This document shows positions 15,941 to 27,000 of a stretch of DNA of 64,000 nucleotides, piece after piece (within the stretch, counting starts at the first letter, position 1; every line of letters starts with the position of its first letter). Origin of the DNA: Phycicoccus sp. Root101 (lineage in GTDB: Bacteria; Actinomycetota; Actinomycetes; Actinomycetales; Dermatophilaceae). The DNA lies in assembly GCF_001426245.1 (NCBI RefSeq), contig NZ_LMCM01000005.1, positions 372,001 through 436,000 of the forward strand, written 5' to 3'. The notes beneath the pieces were generated by a model, which searched no databases, was not told the DNA's origin, and saw nothing but the letters and a program-made list of their open reading frames with translations. Made by a program: the position numbers and the translations under genes.

Positions 15941-18900
15941 ATGCGCACACGCACCCGCACCGTCGTGGTCGCCCTGCTGGCGATGGTGGCCGGCATCCCG
16001 GCAGCCGCACTGCCCGTCGTCGCGCACGCGGCGCCGGCTGCAGTTCCTGCCGCGGCGACGCCCGGAAGCATCACGCTCGCGGTGGCGAGCGCGCGGACCG
16101 TCCGGCCGCAGGCCGGCTTCGTCCACGAGGGTGATGCCGTCACGGCATACAAGTGGATCGTCAACGAGGACGCGACGGGCAATCCCGGCACCGCCACCGC
16201 CCCGCTCACCGACCAGTGCCTGCCCAGCAGGGCGACCGGCGGGTCGACCAACCCGAACTACGCCGACACCTGCCCCTGGCCGAGCACGCGCAGGACGAGC
16301 GGGTTCGCGCCGATCGTGGCCCAGGGCGACGAGAGCGACCTGAACCGCACCAAGGCCCTCGAGGGGCTGCCGCCCGGCAAGTACCTCATCTCGGTGACCG
16401 CCAAGGACTTCAAGATCGACGGTGCGCACTTCACCGTCACGCCGGGCGGGACCCAGCAGGTCTCGGTGGCCATGAACCCGACCCCGCTGCCGCTCAGCAC
16501 CATCAAGATCCAGGTCTTCGAGGACAACGCCCCCGTCGACGGCACCTACGAGGTCGGCGCCGAGCAGGGCCGGGCCGGCTTCACCGCCAACCTCACCGAC
16601 GTCTTCGGTCCCGTCTCCGTCGACTACTACGGCAACGCCCTCTGCACGGTCTACAAGCACCGCACCGCGAACGTCGCCAGCCCGATCCTCTTCGACGCGG
16701 ACGACCGCCCGATCGTCGACACCACCCGCAGCACGGGCAAGTGCGTGAGCGACGCCTCCGGCGTCATCACCATCCCCAACCTCGGACCCAACCGGTATGC
16801 CGCGCTGGTCACCCCGCCGGCGCCGGTCGCCGGACAGACGTACCAGTGGGTGCAGACGACCACGCTCGAGGGCGCGCACGACCACGACATCTGGATCCAG
16901 GAGGGCTCCACCGGTCTGGACACCGAGATCGTCAAGGGCGCCGAGCCCGTGCCGGCGGTGCAGTTCGGCTTCGTCCGGACCAAGGCGCTCCCCTCCGGGA
17001 CCAGGGCACCCAAGGGCGAGGTCAAGGGCAGCGTCGTCGCCGGTCTGCCCTACGTCGGCGGCCAGGGAGGGCAGGTCATCCCCGAGACCGGGTTCGCCGG
17101 GGCGAAGGTGGGCGGCCCGATCAAGAGCCCGTGGGTGGCCCTGTCCGACCTCGGTGCGGGCGACGCCGCGGTCTACGTCGGCCGTGGCGCGACGAACGGT
17201 TCCTTCGACATCAAGAACGTGCCCGACGGCGCCTACCAGCTGACCCTCTGGGACGACGACCAGGACTACATCCTGTGGAGCTTCAACGTCACGGTCGTGG
17301 GCGGCAACGTCGTCGACGTCGGGCAGAAGATGCTCGTGGGCTGGTTCACCCACATCTACGGCTCGGTCTTCATCGACAGCAACGGCGACGGGGTCCGTGA
17401 CCCGGGGGAGCGTGGCGTCCCGGGCTTCGGCCTCACCCTGCGCGAGCGCGACAACTCCCTGATGGACCAGTACACCAACACGGTCTCGACCAACACCGAG
17501 GGCAGCTACGACATCCGCGAGGGCTACCCCCTGAGCAAGTGGCTGGTCCTCGAGGCGTTCAACACGCGGTACCGCACCACCGGCGTGACCTGGCAGGCCG
17601 AGAACGAGACCGAGCCGACCACCCAGCTCGGTGGCCTGGTCGACCTCAGCGTCCTGCCCGTCATCGGCCTCGGTGGCCGCGTCGACTGGGGTGTGGAGCC
17701 GGTCCCCGGCGCGGAGAACGGCGGCATCGCCGGCACGGTCACCTACGACGTCACCCGCAACGAGCTCGACCCCGCGGACGCCGCCACCGAGGGCTACCAG
17801 CCCGGCATCCCCGGCATCGACGTGCACCTCTACGCGAGCAAGCCCTGCACGGCGACCACCGACGAGGACAAGGCCAACACCTGCCGCCAGGGCAAGGAGA
17901 TCGTCCCCCTCAAGGTGACCGGTCCCGACGGCACCCTGGTGGACAACCCCGACCCGCAGCGCGGGGCCCTCGCCCGCGGGCCGGAGCTCGCGGACTCGAC
18001 CACCACGGAGGAGTACGCCCCGCCGCGCGGCTGCACGGCGCGCAAGTACAACGGCGCCGAGCTGACCGACCAGCAGGCCCTGCCGGAGTCGGGTGCCGCC
18101 CCGAACCGGATGTGCGTCGAGGCCCCGATGATGGGTTTCACGGCCGGTCCGAGCGACTCGACCGAGGGCGACGGGGCCCAGACCGTCAACGGCAACTACG
18201 GCTTCTCCGAGTCCAACCTCAACCTCTTCCCGGTGGGTGACGACCGCAACCCGGCGCCCGACCACGACCTTCCGCTGTACGCGAACCTCAAGGACGCCGG
18301 GTACGACCCGCAGCCCCTGACGGCCAGCGACTACATCGTCGGCGTCGACATCCCCGACAACCCGGTCGGCGGCAAGCCGATGTACAAGGTCACGTCCGAG
18401 GAGGACATCAACGTCTTCACCGGCGACACCTACCTGCCGCAGGAGAACTACCCCCCGGCCACCCCGGCCATCGCCGCGGACCCCGGCGACCCGCCGGCAC
18501 CCGAGGTCACCCCTCCCAGCCAGGACCCGTCCCAGACCGGCGGCATCGTGTCCGGCTGCGCCGGACCCCTGCACAAGGTGAACGTGACCGACGAGGACTT
18601 CCTCGCCGGGGGCGGCAGCCCGTTCCAGGGACAGGACCGGCCCTCCTGCCAGGACAAGCTCGTCACGGTCCGGGCCGGCCAGACCACGGCACCGACGTTC
18701 AGCCTCTTCACCGACGTGCCGATCCCGACCCACTTCTGGGGCCTGACGATCAACGACCTGGGGCTGTCCCTCGACAAGCGCAGCGCGAACTACGGTGAGG
18801 CGCAGGGGCTTCCGTACGTGCCCGTCGGCCTCTACGACTACGCGGGACGGCTGGCCTACACGGCCCACACCGACTTCAACGGCATGTACGAGGCGCTCAT

Positions 18901-21325
18901 GCCCTCGACGGGCACCTACAACTGCCCCGTCCCGGCCGGTCCGTGCCCGAACATGTACCGGTTCACCGGCAACGACCCGGGTGTGCCCGGCGCGCTCAAC
19001 ACGGACTACAACCCGCGGTTCAGGACGATCTCCGCCACCTTCCAGGGCTGGCCCGGCCTCTACACGGTCACCGACACGGCGCCGACCCAGGTGGCGGCGA
19101 CGGTGCTGACCCCCGACACGACGGTGGCCAACAACACCGTGTGCGACGTGGACCCCGTGACCCCCCAGCTGTTCGCGGTCGACAAGGTGTACGTCCGGCT
19201 CACCGACAGCAACGCCCAGCGGCTGGTCACCATCCGTGGACGCGGGTTCGGTGCCAGCCAGGGTGCAGGCTCGGTGCGCCTCGGGTCCGCCAACGCGAAC
19301 GTCATCTCGTGGTCCGACGAGGTGATCACGATCCGCGTCGGGGCCAACGCCGCCGCGGGCGCGCAGCAGCTCGACATCACCGCGTCCAACGGCCAGCACG
19401 CGACCAACAGCCTGACCCTGCACGTCCTCGACGCCGTCGGCGCCGCGGGGACGACGCAGAACAACCCCCGCATCGCAGAGGTCGCACCCAGCGGTGCCAA
19501 CACCTACCGCACGATCCAGGCCGCGCTCGAGGCCGCCCGCCCGACGAACGCGACGCCCTACTGGCTCGTCGTCGTCCGACCCGGAGCCGCGACCGCGGTC
19601 AACCCCCGCGGCGAGTACTCCGAGAACCTCATCGTGCACAACCGGGTCCAGGTCCAGGGCTTCGGTCCCGGTGGCTTCGCCGCCAACGGCAGCTGGGTGC
19701 CCGGCACCATCGTCGACGGCTCGAGCTTCAGCGCGGACCAGGACAGCGGTACGGCCTGGATCGCCCTGCTCAACAGCCTGTCGTACGCAGGCGCCCGAGC
19801 GGTTCCTGACGGCGCGGTGTTCACGGTGCTCTCGCCGAGCAGCAACGCGGTGCCCACCGCCTACCCGCTCATGATCGACGGGTTCCAGGTCACCGGGGGC
19901 ATCCAGGTGGACCAGCCCACGAACGTCAACGTCATCACGGGCGGGGTCAGCACCCCGTACGGCGCCACCGGGGCGCTCATCGCCCAGGGCGGTGGCATCT
20001 ACGCCCACAACGCCGTGATGGGCCTGAGGGTGACGAACAACGTCATCGTCGGCAACGGCGGTTCGTACGGCGGCGGCATCCGGATCGGGACGCCCTACGC
20101 GGGCAACAGCCGGAACTACGGACCGGTCATCTCGCACAACCAGATCCGGGACAACGGCGGCACCAATCTCGCCGGCGGCATCGGCCTCTTCGAGGGCAGC
20201 GACGGCTACTCGGTCGACCACAACGCCATCTGCGGCAACCACTCGTCGGAGTACGGCGGTGGGGTCTCGGCCTACGGCTACCAGGCGCACCCCGCGGCGA
20301 CCAGCGCGGGCTACGGCCCGGGCGGATCGGTGGACCACAACACCATCTGGTTCAACAGCTCCTACGACGAGGGCGGCGGCGTGATGATCGCCGGCGAGCT
20401 CCCTGCGGACCCGAACACGCTGTCCGAGGGCACGGGGCCGGTGAAGATCGACTCGAACCAGATCCGGGCCAACCTCGCCAACGACGACGGCGGCGGGATC
20501 AGGCTGCTGCAGACCTCGGGGTCGCACATCTCGCAGTCCTCCCCGGAGACCATCTCCATCACCAACAACACCATCGCCAACAACGTCTCGGCCCACGAGG
20601 GTGGGGGCATCGCCCTCGACGACGCGGCCTTCGTCGAGGTGGTCGACAACACGGTGGTGAAGAACCTGACGACCGCCACGGCCATCACGAGCGACGGGAC
20701 CCCGGCCGCGGCCGGTCTGTCGACGGCGAGCTTCAGCGACCCGCTCCTCAAGCGGCTGCGGAACACGAACCAGTTCCCCAGTGCACCGGGAGTGGCTGCA
20801 GCCGGGTTCGCCAAGCCGACCCTCCTCGACGACCTGTTCTGGGACAACCGGGCCGGGAGCTACGTGGGCGGCTGGGTCCGAGGCATCGGGGGCACGCTCC
20901 CCGACGGCACGACGAACGACACCAACAACTGGGACATGGGCGTCATGGACCTGCCGGGAGCGCAGCTCCACCCGGTCAACTCGGTCCTGCAGACCACCAC
21001 GGGCACCGACGGCGGGGCCAGCACCAGGGTGAGTGCCAACCCGCAGCTGCGGTCGCCGTACGACCTCACGGTGGACGTGCTCGCCGCACGGGCCTACCCC
21101 GCCTTCCGGCAGGCAGCCATCGTCACGACGAAGCTCCCGCTGACGCTGCTGGGTGACTACCACCTGGCGAACGGCTCGGTGGCGATCGGTGCCGGGGTCG
21201 CCAGCACCGCCGGCCCGCTGCCCGGCACCACCGTCGTGGCTCCGGGCACGGACATCGACGGTCGCAACCGGCCGACGAACCCCGGCAGAAGGTACGACGC
21301 CGGTTCGGCGCAGTTCGCCCCCTGA
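15941..21325 (+). CDS. Large exported beta-helix protein with SdrD/Cna-like and IPT/TIG modules
   Basis: 1794 residues. A Sec signal peptide covers roughly residues 1-33 (Arg-rich start, hydrophobic core, AHA-AP). The next thousand residues are beta-rich and contain a Cna/SdrD-like module at about 475-560 (SVFIDSNGDGVRDPGERGVPG) and a predicted-prealbumin-like segment. Residues 1083-1163 form an IPT/TIG domain (VTIRGRGFGASQGAG). About 1183-1600 is a right-handed beta-helix of pectate-lyase type with NN.I..N.S..GGGI repeats. No LPXTG, membrane anchor or S-layer domain is seen at the C-terminus, so it is probably secreted or bound non-covalently. It is the first gene of the copper-protein cluster. 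No enzymatic residues are recognised, and a scaffold or surface role is a guess. Confidence 0.75.
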   Translation: MRTRTRTVVVALLAMVAGIPAAALPVVAHAAPAAVPAAATPGSITLAVASARTVRPQAGFVHEGDAVTAYKWIVNEDATGNPGTATAPLTDQCLPSRATGGSTNPNYADTCPWPSTRRTSGFAPIVAQGDESDLNRTKALEGLPPGKYLISVTAKDFKIDGAHFTVTPGGTQQVSVAMNPTPLPLSTIKIQVFEDNAPVDGTYEVGAEQGRAGFTANLTDVFGPVSVDYYGNALCTVYKHRTANVASPILFDADDRPIVDTTRSTGKCVSDASGVITIPNLGPNRYAALVTPPAPVAGQTYQWVQTTTLEGAHDHDIWIQEGSTGLDTEIVKGAEPVPAVQFGFVRTKALPSGTRAPKGEVKGSVVAGLPYVGGQGGQVIPETGFAGAKVGGPIKSPWVALSDLGAGDAAVYVGRGATNGSFDIKNVPDGAYQLTLWDDDQDYILWSFNVTVVGGNVVDVGQKMLVGWFTHIYGSVFIDSNGDGVRDPGERGVPGFGLTLRERDNSLMDQYTNTVSTNTEGSYDIREGYPLSKWLVLEAFNTRYRTTGVTWQAENETEPTTQLGGLVDLSVLPVIGLGGRVDWGVEPVPGAENGGIAGTVTYDVTRNELDPADAATEGYQPGIPGIDVHLYASKPCTATTDEDKANTCRQGKEIVPLKVTGPDGTLVDNPDPQRGALARGPELADSTTTEEYAPPRGCTARKYNGAELTDQQALPESGAAPNRMCVEAPMMGFTAGPSDSTEGDGAQTVNGNYGFSESNLNLFPVGDDRNPAPDHDLPLYANLKDAGYDPQPLTASDYIVGVDIPDNPVGGKPMYKVTSEEDINVFTGDTYLPQENYPPATPAIAADPGDPPAPEVTPPSQDPSQTGGIVSGCAGPLHKVNVTDEDFLAGGGSPFQGQDRPSCQDKLVTVRAGQTTAPTFSLFTDVPIPTHFWGLTINDLGLSLDKRSANYGEAQGLPYVPVGLYDYAGRLAYTAHTDFNGMYEALMPSTGTYNCPVPAGPCPNMYRFTGNDPGVPGALNTDYNPRFRTISATFQGWPGLYTVTDTAPTQVAATVLTPDTTVANNTVCDVDPVTPQLFAVDKVYVRLTDSNAQRLVTIRGRGFGASQGAGSVRLGSANANVISWSDEVITIRVGANAAAGAQQLDITASNGQHATNSLTLHVLDAVGAAGTTQNNPRIAEVAPSGANTYRTIQAALEAARPTNATPYWLVVVRPGAATAVNPRGEYSENLIVHNRVQVQGFGPGGFAANGSWVPGTIVDGSSFSADQDSGTAWIALLNSLSYAGARAVPDGAVFTVLSPSSNAVPTAYPLMIDGFQVTGGIQVDQPTNVNVITGGVSTPYGATGALIAQGGGIYAHNAVMGLRVTNNVIVGNGGSYGGGIRIGTPYAGNSRNYGPVISHNQIRDNGGTNLAGGIGLFEGSDGYSVDHNAICGNHSSEYGGGVSAYGYQAHPAATSAGYGPGGSVDHNTIWFNSSYDEGGGVMIAGELPADPNTLSEGTGPVKIDSNQIRANLANDDGGGIRLLQTSGSHISQSSPETISITNNTIANNVSAHEGGGIALDDAAFVEVVDNTVVKNLTTATAITSDGTPAAAGLSTASFSDPLLKRLRNTNQFPSAPGVAAAGFAKPTLLDDLFWDNRAGSYVGGWVRGIGGTLPDGTTNDTNNWDMGVMDLPGAQLHPVNSVLQTTTGTDGGASTRVSANPQLRSPYDLTVDVLAARAYPAFRQAAIVTTKLPLTLLGDYHLANGSVAIGAGVASTAGPLPGTTVVAPGTDIDGRNRPTNPGRRYDAGSAQFAP

Positions 21326-21329
21326 GACA

Positions 21330-21369
21330 CCGGTGCGGGCCTCACCCCCTCACTTGGGGCCCGCACCGG
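21330..21369 (+). terminator. Intercistronic hairpin after the beta-helix gene
   Basis: CCGGTGCGGGCC and GGCCCGCACCGG form a perfect 12-bp stem around a 16-base loop, five bases after the stop codon. With no U-tract it could be a partial terminator or an mRNA-stabilising element setting the ratio between the beta-helix protein and the downstream cupredoxin proteins. The DNA that follows is CACC-rich. Confidence 0.6.
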
Positions 21370-21439
21370 CCACCACCCGAAGCACCACTCACCCGCACCA
21401 CCACTCACCACCGCAGGACACGGACCAGAGGAGACCACC

Positions 21440-22717
21440 GTGAGCGACACAACGGCACCGGGCGCGAGCCGCCGGTCCTTCCTGCTCGGCGCAGCCGGCG
21501 TCGGAGCGAGTCTCGTCGTGGGGGCACGCGTCATCGCCCCCAGCCCCGCCCGGGGAGCAGGCCTGCCGGCAGCAGCACCGGCGGCCTCGCCGGCGCGGGT
21601 CACCCGCAAGCTCCACCTCGTCGGCACCGACGGCTGGGCGGCCATGCCGGCCAGCGCCCCGGCCGACCTCCCGTTCTTCCCGGACCCGTTGGCCCCACCC
21701 GGGTTCAACACCTACACGTTCGGGTTCAGGGACGTGACCGGGATGACCCCCACCCAGGTGGCAGCCCAGCGCGGCAAGGCGCAGATCAGTGCCCCGACCC
21801 TGGTGTTCAACGAGGAGGAGGACATCACCATCACGTTGTCCAACCTCGGTCTGGTCCTGCGCCCCGACCTCTTCGACGGGCACACCCTGCACTGGCACGG
21901 GTTCGTCAACGCGATCCCGTTGTTCGACGGCGTGCCCGAGCTGTCGTTGGCGGTCCCGATCGGGCGCGACCTCGACTACTTCTACCGTCCGCACGACGCG
22001 GGCACGTACATGTACCACTGCCACTTCGAGGACGTGGAGCACGTGCAGATGGGCATGACCGGGATGCTGTGGGTCAAGCCCAAGCAGAACTCGCTCCCGA
22101 TCGGCAACGACCCGTTGGGCACGAAGTACGCATACAACGACGGCGACGGGTCGACGAAGTACGACCGCGAGTTCGGCTTCCTGCTCACCGAGCTGTGGTC
22201 GGCCGCCCACTACCGCGACGCCCACATCCAGGTCAGCGACTGGACCGACTACGACCCGTCCTTCTGGTTGATGAACGGCCGCGCCTACCCGGACACCCTC
22301 GCCCCGAACGGTGACCCGAACAGCACGGCAGCGGGTCGGCTCCAGTACCAACCGAACTCGTCACTGGTCACCTGCAACGCGGGGGAGCGCGTCCTGCTCC
22401 GGATGTCGAACCTCGGGTACCAGAGCCACACCATGACCGCCGACAACATCGACATGACGGTGGTCGCCAAGGACGGGAGCCTCCTGCGCGGCAGGGACGG
22501 CACCGCCAACTACCTGTCGACCACGTCGGTCGACGTCGGTCCGGGTGAGAGCCGGGACGTGATCTTCCAGGCGCCCGGGCCCGGCGAGTACCTGCTGTAC
22601 GACCGGCGCTACAGCTACCTCAACAACGGGGGCGGTGGCGGCTACGGCGGCATCATGACGCGGATCCGCGTCGGCGCCCCCGGCACCTACCCCGCCCAGA
22701 CCAGCCCGAACGCGTGA
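21440..22717 (+). CDS. Two-domain multicopper-oxidase-like protein A, with type-1 site and half a trinuclear site
   Basis: 425 residues. The N-terminus has a Tat signal (SRRSFLLGAAGVG), so it is probably exported folded. Cupredoxin domain 1 holds HTLHWHG (His148, His151, His153) and MYHCHFEDVEHVQMGM (His193, Cys194, His195, His201, Met206). This is a complete type-1 ligand set plus four trinuclear-site histidines, as in the last domain of a laccase. HCH and the next His are two residues further apart than in laccases. Domain 2 keeps only His300 in YQSHTM and ends YLLYDRRYSY, with no ligands. It therefore lacks the second histidine set needed for oxygen reduction. GTG start with AGAGGAG upstream; followed closely by paralogue B. 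Confidence 0.85.
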   Translation: MSDTTAPGASRRSFLLGAAGVGASLVVGARVIAPSPARGAGLPAAAPAASPARVTRKLHLVGTDGWAAMPASAPADLPFFPDPLAPPGFNTYTFGFRDVTGMTPTQVAAQRGKAQISAPTLVFNEEEDITITLSNLGLVLRPDLFDGHTLHWHGFVNAIPLFDGVPELSLAVPIGRDLDYFYRPHDAGTYMYHCHFEDVEHVQMGMTGMLWVKPKQNSLPIGNDPLGTKYAYNDGDGSTKYDREFGFLLTELWSAAHYRDAHIQVSDWTDYDPSFWLMNGRAYPDTLAPNGDPNSTAAGRLQYQPNSSLVTCNAGERVLLRMSNLGYQSHTMTADNIDMTVVAKDGSLLRGRDGTANYLSTTSVDVGPGESRDVIFQAPGPGEYLLYDRRYSYLNNGGGGGYGGIMTRIRVGAPGTYPAQTSPNA

Positions 22718-22731
22718 CGAGGGGAACCGTG

Positions 22732-24045
22732 ATGACACCCACCCGCATCCCGAGGCCGCGGCGGTCCGCCCGCTGGGCCGTCGGCGCCACGGCCCTGGCG
22801 GCCGCGGTCGCGACCGCCCTCCTCGGCGGTCCCGCCCCTGCGCAGGCCGCCGCAGACAACGGCCTGCTCTGCGACACCTCGCCCACGAACACGTTCACGC
22901 TCAAGGCCGACGACGACTACATCGCCACCCCCGACGGCAACAGCATCTACATGTGGTCCTACGCGAACGAGGTCCGAGGGCACTTCCAGTTCCCCGGGCC
23001 GACGCTGTGCGTGACCAGCGGCCAGAAGGTCACCGTCGTCCTGCACAACACCCTCCCCGAGGCCACGTCGATCGTGTTCCCGGGCCAGAAGGGGGTGGTG
23101 GCCAACGGGGCCCCCGCCCAGCCGCAGTTCGACGGCGGCGGGTCGCTGACCTCCCTCGTCCAGGCGGCCCCCGCCAGGACCGGCACGGTCACCTACACGT
23201 TCACGGCCGGGTCGCCCGGCACCTACCTCTACAAGAGCGGCACAGACGTCTCCAAGCAGGTCCAGATGGGGATGTACGGCGCGCTCGTGGTCCGGCCCGA
23301 CGGCCACCCGGACCGGGTCAACTCCCGCGCCGACTCGGCCTTCAGCCCCACGCACGAGTACCTGTTCCTCCTGTCCGAGCTCGACCCCGAGGCGCACCTC
23401 GCCGTGGAGCGCGGCGGCCCGATCGACTGGACGACGTTCAAGGCGCGCTACTTCCTCATCAACGGCCGGAGCATGCCGGACACGTTGGCACCCAACAACG
23501 CCTCGTGGCTGCCCAACCAGCCGTATGGCGCGTTCGTGCACATCCGCGCCTACGACGCGACCACCAACCCGCTGCCCGCGACGATCCGCTACCTCAACGC
23601 AGGAACGGTCGACTACCCGTTCCACCCGCACGGCAGTGACGAACGGGTCGTCAACCAGGACGGCCAGCCGGTGCAGGGCGACGGTGGGCAGGACCTGTCG
23701 TACCTCAAGTACGACATCGACGTGCAGCCCGGACAGAGCATCGACGTGCTCATGGACTGGCGGGACGTCGAGCACTGGAACGAGCTGACCAACCCGGTCC
23801 CGACGAACCTGCCGGCCATCACCGACCAGCTGCTGGTCGGGACGGACACCTGGTTCAGCGAGAGCCCCTACCTCGGTGTGAAGAACCCGCTCCCGGCGAA
23901 CATCACCGACAACAACGTCTGCGGCGAGTACTACCACGTGGCCCACAGCCACGCGCTCCAGCAGGCCACCAACTACGGCGCCGCCTTCGGCGGGATGATG
24001 ACGGTCTTCCGCATCGACCCCGTCGCCGGCTGCACGACGAACTGA
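22732..24045 (+). CDS. Two-domain multicopper-oxidase-like protein B, with the complementary half of the trinuclear site
   Basis: 437 residues. A Sec-type signal peptide ends near AQA-AAD at residue 40. Domain 1 aligns with protein A, but every ligand is lost: ATSIVFPG replaces the HWH motif and YLYKSGTDVSKQVQMGM replaces the HCH-His motif. Domain 2 has the reverse state. YPFHPHG (His298, His300) and YYHVAHSHALQQ (His405, His407) provide the two HxH pairs of a laccase N-terminal domain, with a Tyr where the type-1 His would be. The shared segment FLINGRSMPDTLAPN shows common origin with A and C. GAGGGGAACC precedes the ATG at 22732. Alone it cannot form a complete active site. Confidence 0.85.
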   Translation: MTPTRIPRPRRSARWAVGATALAAAVATALLGGPAPAQAAADNGLLCDTSPTNTFTLKADDDYIATPDGNSIYMWSYANEVRGHFQFPGPTLCVTSGQKVTVVLHNTLPEATSIVFPGQKGVVANGAPAQPQFDGGGSLTSLVQAAPARTGTVTYTFTAGSPGTYLYKSGTDVSKQVQMGMYGALVVRPDGHPDRVNSRADSAFSPTHEYLFLLSELDPEAHLAVERGGPIDWTTFKARYFLINGRSMPDTLAPNNASWLPNQPYGAFVHIRAYDATTNPLPATIRYLNAGTVDYPFHPHGSDERVVNQDGQPVQGDGGQDLSYLKYDIDVQPGQSIDVLMDWRDVEHWNELTNPVPTNLPAITDQLLVGTDTWFSESPYLGVKNPLPANITDNNVCGEYYHVAHSHALQQATNYGAAFGGMMTVFRIDPVAGCTTN

Positions 24046-24053
24046 GGTCGGCG

Positions 24054-27000
24054 ATGAGCACCTACGGTCGAAGCACGAACGTCCCGTGGTCCGCACGCGG
24101 CGGGCGCTGGTTGGTCGGCCCCGTCGTGGTCGCCCTGGCCGTGTTCGGGACGGCGGGAGCCGCGGTGGCCCACGCCCCCGCGCACAACCCGGCGCCGAAG
24201 CCGGCCGGCTCGACGGTCCAGCGCAGCGGCGTCTCGCCGACGGCGCCGACCCGTCGCACCGCGCCGGTCGCGCCGACCCTCGACGCCGCCGACAGGGCTG
24301 CCGTCGTCGGGTCGACCACCACCCAGCTGCTGCCCGCCACGGGGCGGGCCGCAGCGGCGGGCACCCTGAGCCCCAGCGGCTGCACGACCACCGGCACCTC
24401 CGTCGCGTGCGACCTGTGGTCGCTGCCCGGCACGACGAGCATCCTGGGCCGCTCCCTCCCGATCTGGGGCTTCTCGCTGACCGGTGACGCGGGCTCGGCC
24501 ACCGCCCCCGGTCCACGGCTCGTCGTCCGCACCGGCGACACGGTGACGGTCACCCTCCACAACGGGATCAGCACCGCGATGTCCCTGGCGTTCCCCGGCA
24601 TCCCCAGCAGCTCGTTCACCTCCGGGTTGTCCGCGTCCGCCCAGGAGGACGGCGTCGCCACCGGCGGTACCGCCAGCTACACGTTCCAGGCGACGCGTCC
24701 CGGCACCTTCATCTACGAGGCCGGCCACACGGCCAACGGTTCGCGCCAGGTGGCCATGGGCCTCGCCGGTGCCCTGGTGGTGCTGCCCGGGGACGGGACG
24801 GCCTACGGCACCCCGGCCACGGCCTACGACGACGAAGCCGTCCTGGTGCTGTCGGAGATCGACCCGGGACTCAACGCCAACCCGCTCGGCTACGACCTGC
24901 GCTCGTTCCACCCGCAGTACCGGCTGATCAACGGCAAGGCCTTCCCGGAGACCGACGCCGTCCCCACCGACCAGGGCCACAAGGTGCTCCTGCGCATGGT
25001 CAACGCCGGATCGCGGACCCACGCCATGGGACTGCTCGGCGGCGACCAGGTGGTCGTCGGCTCCGAAGGGCACCGGGCGCCATACCCGCAGCGGCTCACG
25101 GTCGCCGCGGTGCCACCGGGGGAGACCCTCGACACCATCACGACCATGCCCACCGGCCCTGAGGCCAAGGTGGCCCTGGCCGAGACCGGCGACGTGCTCG
25201 CCAACGCCAACCAGACCGCGGCCGACCCCACCCAGACGGCCACGGGCGGCATGCTCACGTTCCTCGACACGGCTGCGCCCCCACCGGCGACCGACGTCGT
25301 CGGGCCGGTCACGACCCGTGTGGTCGCCAGCCCGAACCCGTCCAACGGACTCACCCCCGTCACGGTGTCCGCTGACCTGAGCGACGTCGCCCAGGGTGGC
25401 TCGAACATCGTCCAGGCGGAGTACGTCATCGACGACGCGGCCACCACCGGACCGGGCTTCGGCGTGCCGCTGACCGGCACGTGGGGCACCTCCACGGTCG
25501 TCGGCGCCACGGGCACCATCGACACCACGGTGCTCGCCTCCCTCGATGCCGGTCGGCACCAGGTCTTCGTCCGCGCCCTCGACGCTGCAGGCAACTGGGG
25601 CGCGGTCGGTTCGGTCGTCCTCAACCTCCCCAAGACCGGCCCGTCGACGACCAACGGCTCGGCCAGGCCCAACCCTGCAGGAGCTGCCCTCGTCAAGGTC
25701 ACGGCCACGGGCGACGACACCCTGGCGGGAGGCACCATCAACGGCGCCGAGTACTTCCTCGACACCGCCGGCGCTGCCGGAACGGGCACGGCGCTGACGA
25801 GGAACCGCACCGCCACCGTGGTCTCGCTGAGCGCGTCGCTGACCGCCACCAGCGTGCAGGCCCTCACCGAGGGCACCCACCACGTCCTGGTCCGCAGCCA
25901 CGACTCGCTCGGCCTCTGGGGTCCACTGCTCGACATCCCGCTCGTGGTGGACCACACCGGTCCCACCGTCGACGGGGCCGCGGTCGGGCCGAACCCGACC
26001 AACGGCGTCCTCAGCGACCCGGCCAACCCCGGTTACCTGGTGGTCTCGGCCACCCTCACCGACCGCGACGCGGCACAGGGCCTGCAGAGCACCATCGTCG
26101 ACGCCGAGGCGTTCCTCGACCCGACGTCGACGAACCCACCCGGTGACAGCGGCCTGCAGATGGTCGCCTCCGACGGGGCGCTCGACTCGGTGACGGAGAC
26201 GGTCTACGGACTCATCCCGATCTCGCAGGTCACCTCCCTGGCCAACGGCCCGCACATCGTGTCGGTCCGCGGCAAGGACGCGGCCGGCAACTGGGGCACG
26301 CTGTTCCCGGCCACCCTCACGGTGGACAGGACCGCACCGCAGCTCAGCGCGCTGACGGCCTCGCCCAACCCCACCAACAGCGCCTCGACGCTCACCCTCA
26401 CCGCGCCGACGAACGAGACGGCCTTCCGGTCCGCCGAGTACTGGCGCGGCACGGACCCGGGCGTCGGTCGCGGGACCACCGTCCCCGTGAGCTACGTCAA
26501 CGGCAAGATCGTGGTCATGGTGCCGCTCGCCGGGGTGCCCGTGGGCCCCCAGAGCTTCGGGATCCGGGTCCAGGACGCCGCGGGCAACTGGAGCAACGCC
26601 CAGTCGACCACGGTCTCGGTGACCAGGGTGATGGCGATCTTCTCGGACAACTTCAACTCGGGCGGCCTCACGGCCTGGTCGGGGAGCACGGGTGGGGTCG
26701 CGGTCACGGCCTCGGCCGGGATCCCCAACGACGGGGTCAACCGTGGTCTCGCGGTGACGCTCGCGGGCCGGACCAACAACCGTCCCGGGTACGTCGTCGA
26801 CTCCACCCCCGCCGGCGAGACGCTCTACGACGCACAGTTCGCGTTCTCCGCAGGCTCGTTGACGACCGGCACCGGCACCAACTCGATCGTCAACCTGTTC
26901 GAGGCCAGGACCGCGGCGGGCGGCCAGGTCTACGCCCTGCAGTACCGCGGGTCCGGCGCCACGGCCCAGGTGCGGGTCGTGCTCGACCGCACCGGTGGTC

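Noticed and set aside
15854-21163. A very long open frame (1769 codons) antisense to the beta-helix gene
   Set aside because: It is a by-product of GC-rich third positions. The composition is Arg/Gly/Val/Asp-rich without domains, while the plus-strand frame has a signal peptide, domains and a ribosome-binding site.
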